This document shows positions 34,532 through 46,352 of a stretch of 64,000 nucleotides of DNA, in pieces. The stretch covers positions 35,074,453-35,138,452 of the forward strand of contig NC_084804.1 of NCBI RefSeq assembly GCF_963583255.1. The letters are read 5' to 3'. The position numbers were made by a program, and so were the translations under genes. The notes below the pieces were generated by a model, which made no database searches, was not told the DNA's origin, and saw nothing but the letters and a program-made list of their open reading frames with translations. This stretch comes from Pyrus communis. Lineage: Eukaryota; Streptophyta; Magnoliopsida; Rosales; Rosaceae. The first letter of the stretch is position 1. Each line of letters begins with the position of its first letter.

Positions 34532-34996
34532 AGAGAAAATCGTAGTAATGGTCCTTCAACTTTAATCCAATTTGAGCAATAGTCCTTCAAATAAAAATCC
34601 TTGACTATTGGTTATTTAACTTATCAAAACATGTAACTATGATCTTTTTTGTCAATTTCATCAAAATAAGCCACGTTGGAAAGATCATTGACACAATTAG
34701 GTTAAAGTTGAGAGACCATCGCTCCAATTGGGCTAAATTTGAGGGACCATTTCTCCTGTTGGATTAAAGTTGAGTGATCATTGCTACAATTTTTCACATT
34801 TGGTTTTACATATTTGCCCATTGATTCAGCCTCGTGTGTTTCACGTGATTCATTTGACAAAAGTTCTAATTGATTTGGCAAAAATGATCATAGTTACACG
34901 TTTTGATGAGTTAAAGAACCAATGATAATGAATTTTTAGTTAAGGGACCATTGCTGCAATTGGATTAAAATTGATGAATTATTGCTACAATTTACT
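34532..34996. mobile_element. foldback repeat, third copy of the 10-kb family
   Basis: The left end reads gtagtaatggtccttcaac. The right end contains gaattattgctacaattt, roughly its inverse. The interior matches the elements at about 10046-10487 and 11530-11970, including ttatcaaaac followed by gtaactatga or gtgcagctat. It shows that those elements are dispersed, not just locally duplicated. Confidence 0.6.
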
Positions 34997-35387
34997 CTTA
35001 ATATAAAGATAAGTATGAACTAAAAATATGGTAATGTCTACAGGGCTCACTTTCCAAATTGGTTGGAATAAATAAATACCATATAAGAATTATCAAAACA
35101 TAATGTCACGCACAGATATATGCCCACTGTATTTTCAAAACCATCGTTCAGTCCCTCACTCTTTACCAATAAAAGGAATCTTTGATTTCTAACGTTCGTG
35201 CACAATTATAAACTTGATTTGAATTTCTTTAGATTTTGATTAATGTAGAGAAATGATGCAAGGTATTGAGGCCTCCGAGATTAGGCGGAATATGAATCCA
35301 TCTCTAAAGGGTTTGACGTATGCATGATTCTCCAACATCGCATTCATGATTTACCAGAGATATATCTTAATTATAATTTTATTTATA

Positions 35388-35712
35388 ACATTGTGTGCAA
35401 CTTTTTACTATTACTAAATAAGGGGAAGAGTTCGAAACTAATACAATAATTTAGGGGAGGGAGGAGTTTCGAACCTAAGACGCATGAATAGAAACCCAAC
35501 ACACTATCTACTAGATAATGTGCAATTAAATTCAGTCTTTTTTTTTTTTTTTGAGAAAAAAAGTGTAGGGGAGGGTAAGTTACCCATCCCAAGGCCAGGC
35601 CTTAGCCCATTTTTTGGTTTAGTCAAGAAGTATTACCGGCACGGAACTCGAATCTAGGTCTTTGTCTAGCAAAGCGAACGATTATTCCTAACTTAAACAA
35701 CTCTTTTATATC
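35388..35712 (-). mobile_element. two adjacent tRNA-derived SINEs
   Basis: Read on the minus strand, the first (35712-35534) carries tagattcgagttccgtgccg (box B), the segment ggctaaggcctggccttggg, and a tail of about 16 A residues. It is followed at once by a second one (35533 to about 35388) with box B ggttcgaaactcc. Both lie in the same orientation. Confidence 0.6.
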
Positions 35713-37988
35713 TTTTTTAATACCCTTTTTTCTTCTCTAAATAAAAGAAAAAGAAGGGTGAATTGAACTTTTCCCTCTTATTTTTTGGCGTTTCTAACAA
35801 TTTGGTTATCTTTTTTTGACGGAAAAAAAACAACAATTTGGTTATCTTTTAAAATTGATTGAAGACAAGTTATACATGCATTCAGTTGTTCATTTATTTA
35901 ATTGAATTCTTATTTTTGTTTTAAGGTAACGTTATTGGCACTCCATTTATGGGGTGAATAACTCAAGAGCCATGCAGATGAGCCATCCATCTACAGGTTC
36001 CAGGCTCAGAGGCCATGGCTCCTGATATTTCTTCTCTTGCGTGGCCAAAGTCAACCAACTTAGCAAGGCGCTAGTCCTCCAAGTACTTCTGAATGTCACC
36101 TCATATCAAAATCTCAACAAGTAGTATCAACGAAGGTTCAAAGCATGCACCGACAAACTAGACAGTAGGTTCATGTTTCAACCTTACACGCAATGACATT
36201 TCCCTCTGAATCTTTTCCGAGAGTTGAAGATAGAAGATGAACAATCTTCTGTCAAATATTGTAACTTGATATTTAGTTACTTACTGCCTTATTATGTAAT
36301 TAGCCATAATTGCAGGCAATAGAATATGATTTTCTAGGGTCGAATTAAGGCGAATCAGAATACGCATACTTTAAAAATCTGATTATATACTCAACAACTT
36401 TCTATATGGAGCTAACTCAATGTGGGATTAAATGTGTTTAGCGTAGTGTTGCCACTTATAGTGTAATGCTTGCCCCCAAGTTGGATGAATTCTCCCACTA
36501 ATCATGGGAATAGCCATCTGTCGTGATTGCCACGTCTTGTGGCTCTTACTTGATGTGAGGTTAATTCTTGCGCTTCAATCCTTCTAAAGATTGGACTATG
36601 ATTCTCTTTCCATCCTCTTTCATTCCCTCTTATTACATTATCTATTTTGACTTTCTCTTTCTATAAAAAATTAATATAAGATGTTGACGTTACTTAATCA
36701 TGACCATTCAAATAAATGAGAAATGAAGGAAAGGAAAAAATAAATAATAATAAATTTCTTGTATTATTTTTAAAGTTTTGGTATGAAGAGAATCCGGTGG
36801 ATCACCGTCTCTACATATAAATCTCGTCTGGTGGTAAGTACACTGCACATTGGACTTTATTGGCTCTCTCATGTTTTATCAACTAAACATGAGCTGGAAT
36901 TTCCAGATCCCACGAAAAAGCGTATATAGAAAATGAAGTAGATCTCCCTCCTCCTTCCTCTCCTTCGAAAGTTTTTTCCTTGTGACACGAATTTACAACA
37001 CGTGTTTTTATATAAGTAGTGAGAAATTGTATTTTTTAAGTTATTAACTTTTCAACACACATATTCCATTATTTATATAATGACATGTGATATACCACTT
37101 CGTGTCCCGTCACATTGAAAAATCCTCTCCTTCCTTTCCTCACTCGATTATTTTATCCTTTAATTTAATATTCAATGGTGATGGTGAAAGGCAATTGAAA
37201 TGAAAGAGACCTCCAAATGAGATAGTAGTAGAGAGGAGAGACGGCTTCTATTATAAATCTGAGTGAGATCCCCCACTGAGTGACCGACCGGCTCTCTCTC
37301 CCTCTTTCTCCCTCTCTCTCTCTTTACAAATTAGTAATGGACTGAGAAGCAGCAGGACCCTATACTTCTTCAATCACCCACTGGGGCAAGTAAGGAAACT
37401 CTCACTCTAAATCTTCTCGTGTATTATGTCGGTTGTCATTATTTGATCAGATCTTCGTTTTGGTTGTTTTGATGGTCCAAGTACTCTTGTTTTTCTGATG
37501 AATTAATGCAAAGACATTCATGTTTGTAGCTTTTGAATATTCCCAGTATGTAGTTTGTATCACTTCGCTTGTATTTTCCTCAACTTTCTCACCAACCAAA
37601 CAGTGCGTTCTTCTTATTGTTAACCCACCATTCTCGTTTCTGTTTGTTGGGTTTTTTTGGTGCTGAGAAATGGGTTATAATCACCTTTCTCACCAACCAA
37701 ACAGTGCGTTTTTTCTGTTTGATGTCCAACAGAAAAAGTTATATTTTACTTCTCAGATTTCTGGGTTTCTTTTTCTTGTTAATTGATGGATCTGGTTTCT
37801 TTGGATGATTCAGTTTGCTATATCAGTAATTTACTTATCAAAGTCCTAGGGCAAATTATATCACCTTGAAGAAACAATCTTTGAGAAGTGAGAACAGTAA
37901 CACCATTCGATTGGTAGCTGAGTCTGTCTTGTTATTGCCCTTTTCAGGTGATTTAATAACTTGGGATATCGATCTTCACGTTGTAAAG
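35713..37988. other. intergenic, promoter and leader of the PMT gene
   Basis: No gene is seen up to about 37250. A CT-rich leader (37288-37325) precedes a likely leader intron. That intron runs from a donor near 37389 (GCAAGTAAGG) to an acceptor at 37946-37947 (ttttcag). A 26-bp direct repeat (ctttctcaccaaccaaacag) occurs in it at about 37584 and 37686. Confidence 0.45.
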
Positions 37989-40900
37989 ATGGCTGTGGGG
38001 AAGTATTCCCGAGTTGATGGAAGGAAGTCGTGGAATTGCTGTTCAACGACTAGTCTGGTTGTTTTTGTTGCGTTTTGTTTAATCGGGGTCTGGATGTTGA
38101 TGTCAACAGTTGTTCCGATTCAGAATCAAGGGTCACCGTCTGAGGAGACTGTGGATGAGGTAAAACGGCAAACGATAACTGATAAAAATTTGAAGCAATT
38201 CGAAGACAGTTTGGGGGAACTATCAGAAACTGTAACAAAAGAGGATGAAAATGGGAGTGATTTGCAGAGTGAAAGTCATTCGGATATTAAGAATGACCAA
38301 AATGTTGAGGATGGGTCTGTGAATACAACGGAAGAAAAACAGGAAGAATTGGTTTCAAGGGAGGGATCTGAGGAGAAGACTGAGCCAGAAAGTGACAATG
38401 GTGGTGAGGGAAATCAGCAAGAGAAGCTTGTGGAAGAGAGATCTGATGAGAAACCTGAGACCAAAGAGGAAACAAAGATGGAGGAAATAAATGATCAAGA
38501 AGCTAGTTCAGGAGATGGGGAGTCCAATTCCGAAGCTGGAAAAACAGAGGTGGAGGAGAGTTCAGGTACAAAGACATCTGTAGAGGAAACTTCTGATGAA
38601 GTAAAGCAGGAAGAGGAAGCTACTGGTCAGAATGAGAAGGAAAAGGTTGAGAAAGACCAGGAAGAAAGTGATACCAGTAGTAAAACAGAAGGCCAGGAAA
38701 CTACAGCTGAAACTGAGCAAGGGTCGACTGAAGTCATAGAGTCGCAGAATGCAAAAGAAACACAACAATCTTTGTCAGATGAACATAAGAGTGGGCATGA
38801 TGAACGGAGGTGGAAAGTCTGTGATGTCACGGCTGGACCAGACTACATCCCTTGTCTTGACAATTGGGGATCAATCAGGAAGCTTCCAAGCACAGGCCAC
38901 TATGAACACCGAGAGAGGCACTGCCCTGATGAAGCCTCTACCTGTCTTGTTCCCCTACCAGAAGGATATAAACGGCCCATTCAGTGGCCCACAAGCAGGG
39001 AAAAGGTATATCATATGTCTAGTAGAACATTAACAGTTACCTCTTTAAATCCTTGAAATTGAAATATGTTCTTGGTGCATGATGCAGATATGGTACCACA
39101 ATGTCCCTCACACAAAGCTTGCAGCAGTTAAAGGGCACCAAAATTGGGTTAAAGTTACCGGTGAATACCTCACATTTCCTGGTGGTGGAACTCAGTTTAA
39201 GAATGGCGCTCTTCATTACATTGATTTTATTCAAAAAGTGAGTCCTCTTGATGTATCATCTTATTTTGCCTCGTCCTGTCCTCACATTAGGTTGCATACG
39301 TTGTTTACTCTACATATCTTCTATAGTGTAGTATACATTCAGCCAACAGCTATTAAAAGAAGACACATGAGTTTTATTCCATTACCTGATAGTGGGTTTG
39401 AATTGAATGGGATGCAGTTCCATCTGATTTCATATTTGTCCATCTCATTGTCTTCATTTTTCCATGGATTGTGTGAAGTCTGTTCTTTGGAAAGCCAAAC
39501 TGATTATTTTTTGCACTTATATTGATTTAAAATAACCCAATTGTGCTTCATTTGATCTTATATATTTATCTTTCCTTTTGCTGTTCTTTTCCTTAGTCTA
39601 GTTTCAGCATTATTATCTTACCGCTCCAAAGTTCCAATATTACAAAAATAGTATTATTTGTTGGTGAAAGTTTTATTCTTTTTTTAAATATTTCAATGCT
39701 TAAAGCGTATATTTTGTTTGGCTATGTAGTCTCTTCCTGATATTGCATGGGGTAAAAGAAGCCGTGTGATATTGGATGTTGGGTGTGGTGTAGCTAGCTT
39801 TGGAGGATTTCTATTTGAAAGAGATGTTCTTGCTATGTCATTTGCTCCCAAGGATGAGCACGAAGCCCAAGTACAATTTGCACTAGAACGGGGAATCCCT
39901 GCCATATCAGCTGTTATGGGTACCAAAAGACTACCCTACCCAAGTTCTGTGTTTGATCTTATCCACTGTGCACGGTGTAGAGTACCTTGGCATATTGAAG
40001 GTAATGTTTTCATTATATATATATATATATATAAAATATTGTTTTCTATGTGTGTATATGTGTATTGTTTTAGTTCTTATATATTTGTAGAAATGTAATT
40101 TGAGTTGCACTGCAGGTGGTAAACTGCTCCTGGAGCTTAATCGTGTTTTGCGACCTGGTGGTTACTTTGTCTGGTCTGCTACTCCTGTTTACCAAAAGCT
40201 TCCTGACGATGTTGCCATTTGGAAAGGTAGGTACTTCCTACTTCATGTTTTGCCTCCGAAGCTAGTTGTATTTTGGTTGCTTCTATCTAACATACTCTTT
40301 CCCCCTCTCTCATGGTAATTATTGGCAGCTATGTCGAAATTAACAAAGTCAATGTGCTGGGATCTAGTGGTGATTAAAAACGACACACTCAATGGAGTGG
40401 CTGCTGCCATATATAGAAAACCCTCTACCAATGAGTGCTACAATGAACGACCACACAATGACCCTCCTCTCTGCAGTGAATCTGATGATCCAAATGCTGG
40501 CTGGTACTTTACCCTTTTTCCTAAGGATTGGCATTTCTTTATGTTTGTTATTGGTGGCCTCTAGTACTAAAATTGGAAATGACATCAAAGAAAGACTGAA
40601 AATAATTGGAAAAACTTTTTAAGTTGACTAATGGAAGGATTTTGTAGTGCAGAAAATTCTTCATGTGTTGTGAACTTGAGATGCATAACTTTCCAAAACT
40701 TTAAGTTGTACTTGCAATTGGGAGATTGACAAACTGTGTTAAAACTGAAAGAACTTTAAATGATAGCATCTCCCTTCTCATAATTTTTAAGTTGCTAAAT
40801 AAATCTGAGGTGATAACTTCCATTTGAACAAAAAATAATTGTAAATTGATGTCAATAGACTTTTCAAGTTCGTCTCTATTGTAAGTTGGTCTGCTAAACA

Positions 40901-42201
40901 CCATCAAATGTATGGTTCAGAAAATACTTTACATTGTTGAAGTACCTCCATGTAGTTAAGAAACCTCCTCTATAGTAGTCTCTATGAGTTAAATCTCCAA
41001 CACTGTTTTAAGTATTCTTTTTTATTTCTGCATCATCAGGAATGTAACATTGGAGGCATGCATGCACAAAGTCCCAGAAGGTGTATTAGACCGTGGATCT
41101 CAGTGGCCTCTGCAATGGCCATCAAGGTTGCAGAAACCACCATACTGGTTAAAGTCTCAGCTTGATGTTAATGGGAAATCCGCCCCAGAAGATTTCGTTT
41201 CTGACTACAAGCATTGGAAAAAAGTTGTTTCTGAGACCTATTTGAATGGGATGGGAATCAACTGGTCCACTGTAAGGAATGTCATGGACATGAGAGCTGT
41301 ATATGGGGGGTAAGCAATTATGAATCTTTTAGTTTCCTTTTGTAAGCATCACTGCCTTGTCTCTTAACCCGCCTTCTATTTCCCCCCTCCTTTTTTCTGT
41401 CGATTATACGCTGTATTTCTAATATCTTAGTGGCTGAAGGTGAAAAATTCTGATGGGCATCCTCTTAGATTTAGATGCAAGCACTTGGTTTAAGAATTTC
41501 AGATCAGTGGGAGTTGCATGTCATCATATTATTATCTCTCCTTCGGCTACTTTTTGTGATTCTTATTCCCTTGTGCAAAATGCTTTTCTTTTCCAGTGCA
41601 GTGAAGAATGTTGAAATCTTTCACATAGCCTGACTTTTCTTTCGCAATGCTTGTAGGTTTGCTGCAGCACTAAAAGACTTGAAAGTATGGGTTATGAATG
41701 TAGTCCCAGTTGACTCTCATGACACACTTCCAATAATCTATGAGCGCGGTTTCATTGGGATATATCATGATTGGTGTGAATCGTTCAGTACCTACCCCAG
41801 ATCTTATGATCTTTTACATGCAGATCATCTATTCTCCGTCCTTAAGAAAAGGTATGTAATACAACATTTCGTTTTTGTGACTTGTAAAAAAGACATCTAC
41901 TGCAGTTTTATACGCAATAAATTCCTCCAACATTTCCTCTGATTCAATGTGGTTATTGTGTTCTGGCTACAGATGCAGCTTAGTGGCAGCGATTGCAGAA
42001 GTTGATAGGATACTGAGGCCAGAAGGGAAACTAATTGTATGGGACAATGCTGAAACCTTAAATGAGATTGAGAGTCTGGCTAAATCTCTGCAATGGAACA
42101 TCCGATTTACTTACTCAAAAGACAATGAGGGTTTGCTGTGCATTCAGAAGACGTTTTGGCGTCCCGCAGACAAGGAGAAAATTTTGTCAGCCATTGCTTA
42201 A
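37989..42201 (+). CDS. putative methyltransferase, PMT24-27 group (DUF248)
   Basis: Eight coding exons: 37989-39005, 39088-39237, 39730-40000, 40116-40226, 40329-40503, 41040-41309, 41657-41851 and 41973-42201. They total 2418 nt, or 805 aa. The start [15 protein letters not shown] gives a short cytosolic tail, then one membrane anchor (about residues 20-42), i.e. type II Golgi topology. A Glu/Lys/Ser-rich acidic stem runs from about 50 to 270. The methyltransferase domain starts at WKVCD (about 275) and has SAM motif I DVGCG at 405-409, then [11 protein letters not shown] and [11 protein letters not shown]. This long acidic stem marks the PMT24/25/26/27 group within the QUA2-related family. 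Members are thought to methylate cell-wall polysaccharides, but the substrate of this group is not established. The upstream in-frame ATG at 37866 falls in the leader intron. The gene is intact. Confidence 0.9.
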
Positions 42202-42954
42202 ATGCTTCAATCTGCATCTTTGACGGCCTAAGGCTTAGTCAATACTGGTATTGTAGCCCGTTAAGTATTGTTTTGTTTGCCTAGCCATTAACGTTTGAGG
42301 ATCAAGCATCTTTAAACTAAAGCAATTCGTTAACGTGTAAATTTCACGTAATTTGTCATTCTTTCAGAGTCCCCCAGAAGCTCTCTCTAAATATTCTTGC
42401 TAAGTGAACTTATCCCTGTCGAAAAGAGGGATTATTTGGCTTTTTTATCTTTATATTTCGAGGACAAATGGAAACTGATACTCGAACGCATTATTGTAGT
42501 CTTTGACATGTTACTGCTCTTTTCTTACTACTACTACTACTATTACTGAAATTGCTCTTTTTGGTATTTATTATGGATATGGTATATGTTCAAAATATGG
42601 TATATCATCTATTTGTAACATCATTTTAGTTAAAAGAAAATGTTGTAATTCGGTATTGAAAATTAATTGGATTGGATTGGAGTGAATCACTCTCTAAATT
42701 CAAGGCATGTTGAAAGTAGAGGAGAAACTTCTCGTTCTCTCACCATTTTGGTAAGGACTGGGATTAATAAGTTTTGTTTTTAAGTAATTCATCTTCTAAA
42801 CACAATATGGAAGGGTTGCTGAAATTGTAAAACCAACTTGCTCAAACATCTACTAAGAAATGCATGATTACTCATTCCCTACCATTGAGTATTTGGAAGA
42901 TATTAGCTTAAAGGCTTGTCGTGTACTCTAAGCTTAGCATATTATGCAAGGTTC

Positions 42955-43400
42955 TAAAAGACAGTAGGCGCTACTCGGGCGGTGGGCTAGCGCCTAGCGC
43001 TTATGTAACTAAGTGGGGGCTAGGTGGATTTAAGTAAATTTATTATATATCGTATAAATAAATAAGTGTATGCTTAAACTCAAAAAATACATAATTTCGT
43101 TGGAATTCATAAAATACAAAATAGAATGACATATAGATCATAAAGTATATTAAAACATAATGAAAACATGGGAAACAAACCCATAATGTGTGTTCATCTA
43201 AGTATTCAACAAGGCTCTTACAATTTATTAAAAAATAAAAATGCAAAATGAAAAGTTATGTATTTTTTGTCTAAGTAAGAGTTGCAACCTAAACAGGTGG
43301 TCTAGACGCCCTTTCCTAATTTCTAAATGCCTTGAAATTAATCGGAGCGATGACTAATCCTCCTAGTGCCTAAGCGTGGCCTAGGCGGCGCTAGGCTGAT
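42955..43400. mobile_element. dispersed non-coding repeat, CTAGGCG-rich ends
   Basis: The left end reads aaggttctaaaagacagtag with gcgctactcgggcggtgggc. The right end has cctaggcggcgctaggctg followed by atttttataacagtg. The internal word tggatttaagtaaatttatt also occurs, slightly changed, inside the hAT composite at about 21180-21200. It is non-coding and resembles a common plant repeat; the class is unclear. Confidence 0.5.
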
Positions 43401-45600
43401 ATTTTTATAACAGTGATATTATGTAATCTCGAGTCCCTAGACTTGGAGAGCAACTTGATTACATGCATCTTCTGTCATTCAAACAACGTCAATTGGAGAA
43501 AAACTTATTCATGTATTGTATCGTTGACACAGTGAAAGTGTACCCATACGGGCCATACCATGCAAATCCATATGACGAGACCGGCTGTTTCTCTTCTGCA
43601 CTCAAGTTCGAGTCACACTCTAGGTAACTAAGATTAGAATAGAAAATGACTCTATTAAAAATATTGACCAATTAGACATAGTTCAGTATTTTGAGTGGCA
43701 ACTGCCTGTAAAAAAGTATAAACGTGAGTGAGAGTGAGAGAGAGAGTTTAACAGGTAGAGAAATAGTTGGAATTTACTTGCTTTCATTCATCAACGTATA
43801 TGAGTTTTATAGTGCATGATCAACAAGAGTCCTATACGTGGTAAATTACAAAGAGAATATTCCAGGATAATCACTAATTACGTTGTACCATGGACTCTTG
43901 TCTAACACTGACCCTCCCACTTTGAGATAGAGTGCAGTCTCCATCTCCTTCCAACTCCTCTTGTCCCAAATGAGCCTGCATAAATTTAAAGATAATCTTT
44001 CACCCGACATTCTTCCACCTTTTACGATCTTATAATTCTCAGACACACATGCGCTGAAAATTTCTTTTATATCGGCAATATCTTCTCTTTATCTGTGCAG
44101 GACCTAGCTATATCGAATGCGCAGAAAGTTTGTTAGTATATCACAAGGACAATGTTATTCGATCCTAATCATAGACTGCCGAATGACAGACTAGCACTGT
44201 GGATACTTGTTGACGGCTGCCATTTACAAGTGTTTGTTTTGAAATATCTATTTATTGCAAATGTTGAATTGTTATGTTAGGAGAAACCTTTACGAGAAGG
44301 GATCCTCATATTTTTATAAAAATAGAGATTAGTTGTGGAGTCCACATCACATCAAACTTTAATGATCCGAACCGTCTATTTTCAAGTTACACCTCATAGA
44401 TCATTCTTGTAAAATATTAGTCAAATCGAAAAAGTTTAAGACATCTAATTAAGTTCAAAGAAATTAACGAATATTTTGTTATATAAGAAATAATGAAATT
44501 TTATCCTGATCATTAAATAGGCAAATAGTTTCGAATTGAATTAATTTTTTGCAAGGATGATCTATGAATCTAGACTTAAAAAATAGACTATTCGGATCGT
44601 TGAAATTCAATGTGGAGTGGGCTTCACACCTAATCTCCATTTTTTGAAAAAAAAAAATAGGAATCCTTTTGCATAAAGGGCCTAGTTATGTTATATTCTC
44701 GATTGCATCATTGTAACATGACCCGATGAGCTAATCTGGTATAATTCATAATTTAATAAAAGTATCATGTCATAATATCGAGATGGAATTTTGTAATGCT
44801 TTGTAATAAAATCAGGACTTTTTTTTTCTTCTTGATAATAATATGATATTAAACTCGTGATTCATATTCATATAATCGAATTAAAAACTTTCACTTACAA
44901 ATATCGAACAACACCACTAAATTGTATTCCTATTGAGCCAGAACTCATAGCTTTTGACTTAAGTTTGATTAACCTTAAAGTTTTCTGTTGCTTGTCGAAA
45001 TGAATTCACTTTTCGACCAAGGGATGCACCTCTAACTAGGAAATTGTGGCGCTCTAATCACAACCCTTTTCATAAAAATATACTAAAATCTCACTGACAC
45101 CACTGATAGCCATTACCTTTTTGTTGTAAAACTATTTATTTTGTTGGCAAAATAGCATACAAAAAGTGTCAAGATGCTTCCTTTGAACTCCTTTAGAAAT
45201 CTTCTCGTCAACTGTTAAATAGCTAGGCTTGTTTGTTTTGCTGTGAGTAATCTCAAACAATGGAAAAGGAAACTCTCCCCTCATGTTTGCATGATTGAAA
45301 TCCAATCCTAACAATAATAGTAATAGTGCTATAATTTTAGGTTGGGTTTTCTCAACCATATGTTTTTATATTTTATTATTTTTCATGAATGATGCATACC
45401 TCATTGAATTTAATTGGTTTGATGATACTTTAACTGTCAATACATATTTCACAACAACAACAAAATTAATGGAAATCTACAAAGTTTGGTGAAATTGTTT
45501 TATAGTTAGGTCACAACTTGTACAGGTGGCATTACTAATTATACCACTATGAACAATCCTTAAAACAAGAATTTGTTACCAGACATGGAAAATTTAAATT
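43401..45600. other. intergenic, MITE-bearing, no gene accepted
   Basis: It contains a GA-rich stretch (43726-43746), the MITE at 44286-44679 and AT-rich filler. The minus-strand ORF at 43846-44046 and the one at 45132-45359 were considered and not accepted. A 66-aa frame ending SDYPGIFSL has no family I know. Confidence 0.35.
44286..44679. mobile_element. MITE with about 50-bp TIRs, related to the SABATH intron element
   Basis: The left end acctttacgagaagggatcc mirrors the right end, which on the other strand reads ccctttatgcaaaaggattc. The inner words gatccgaaccgtc and atgtggagtgggc recur, slightly changed, in the element at 58049-58477. Confidence 0.6.
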
Positions 45601-45631
45601 TTGTACCCAACAAAGGAGGGTCCAATGATAT

Positions 45632-45639
45632 TATAAAAA
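45632..45639 (+). promoter_or_regulatory. TATA box of the IDA-like peptide gene
   Basis: TATAAAAA is followed by a telo-box-like word, ccctaaaccct, at about 45643. This would put transcription start near 45665 and give a leader of about 240 nt. The leader contains two short upstream ORFs (ATG at about 45697, 9 codons; ATG at about 45801, 17 codons). Confidence 0.45.
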
Positions 45640-45905
45640 AAGCCCTAAACCCTTCTTTTTTCACTTGAACAGATTCTGCACAAAGAGGGCAACAACATGA
45701 GCTGCTTCACGCAGATTTTAGAATAATCAAATACCCCATTGTCTGCCATTGCCACACTTTCCTCAAGCAACACGAGTTGGCGGTCTCCATACATTACTCA
45801 ACATGTCTGCTGCCACCAGTACTTCTAAAGCTGCAGCTGCCATCTTTGCAAGTTAAAGCAGCAGGCCTGTAAGTTTTCATGTTACTGTTCCAACTTCTCG
45901 ACAAA

Positions 45906-46127
45906 ATGTCAACTTCTTGGAGTCACAAGTGCTTGCTCTTCACTCTTGTTGTTTCCTTCATTATTCTCTCGGAAGCATCAAGGTTGCCTAATTGGGATCA
46001 GATGCTGCCGAAGAAGCTACCAACTCCTTCGTCGTCTCCCTCCAAAGGCACGAACTCGGCAAAGAACTCTTCTTCAAATGCTTTGGAAGCTCATAGAAAC
46101 GTCCCTTCATCTGATGGAAAGGTCTAG
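45906..46127 (+). CDS. secreted peptide precursor, IDA-like
   Basis: A 73-aa single-exon frame. Residues 1 to about 28 form a signal peptide (hydrophobic core LLFTLVVSFIIL, then SEAS). The remainder is hydrophilic and contains LPKKLPTPSSSPSKGTNS (about residues 34-51). IDA/IDL precursors carry a PIP motif of the form LPK..P.PPS.PSK.HN, so the spacing of Pro, Ser and Lys agrees while the second Pro of PPS and the His are changed. IDA-type peptides are ligands of HAESA/HSL receptors in abscission and defence. The C-terminal tail after the motif (about 20 residues) is longer than I would expect. The ATG at 45906 is preferred over the in-frame 45879 because it directly precedes the signal peptide. 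It may be a diverged IDL or another small peptide family. Confidence 0.5.
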   Translation: MSTSWSHKCLLFTLVVSFIILSEASRLPNWDQMLPKKLPTPSSSPSKGTNSAKNSSSNALEAHRNVPSSDGKV

Positions 46128-46352
46128 CCACTGGCCACTACAGTAATATATGAACTACTTTAGTTTTGATTCTATCTCTAATCTTCAACAAATATGCAAT
46201 CCACGGCAAAGAAATCTTCTTCCAATGCTTTGGAAGCTCATAGAAACGTCCCTTCATCTGATGGAAAGGTCTAGCCACTGGCCACTACAGTAATATTTGA
46301 ACTACTTTAGTTTTGATTCTATCTCTAATCTTCGACAAATATGTAATCCACG
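46059..46352 (+). repeat. 147-bp direct tandem duplication at the peptide gene 3' end
   Basis: Unit 1 (46059-46205) covers the last about 23 codons, the stop and the 3' flank. Unit 2 (46206-46352) repeats it with few changes; compare tggaagctcatagaaacgtc at 46083 and 46230. The period is a multiple of three, but the stop in unit 1 keeps unit 2 untranslated. Confidence 0.9.

Noticed and set aside
45132..45359. 75-aa minus-strand ORF with signal-peptide-like LLLLLLG
   Set aside because: The Leu run comes from a short aataatagt repeat and the rest has no secreted-peptide features or TATA box.
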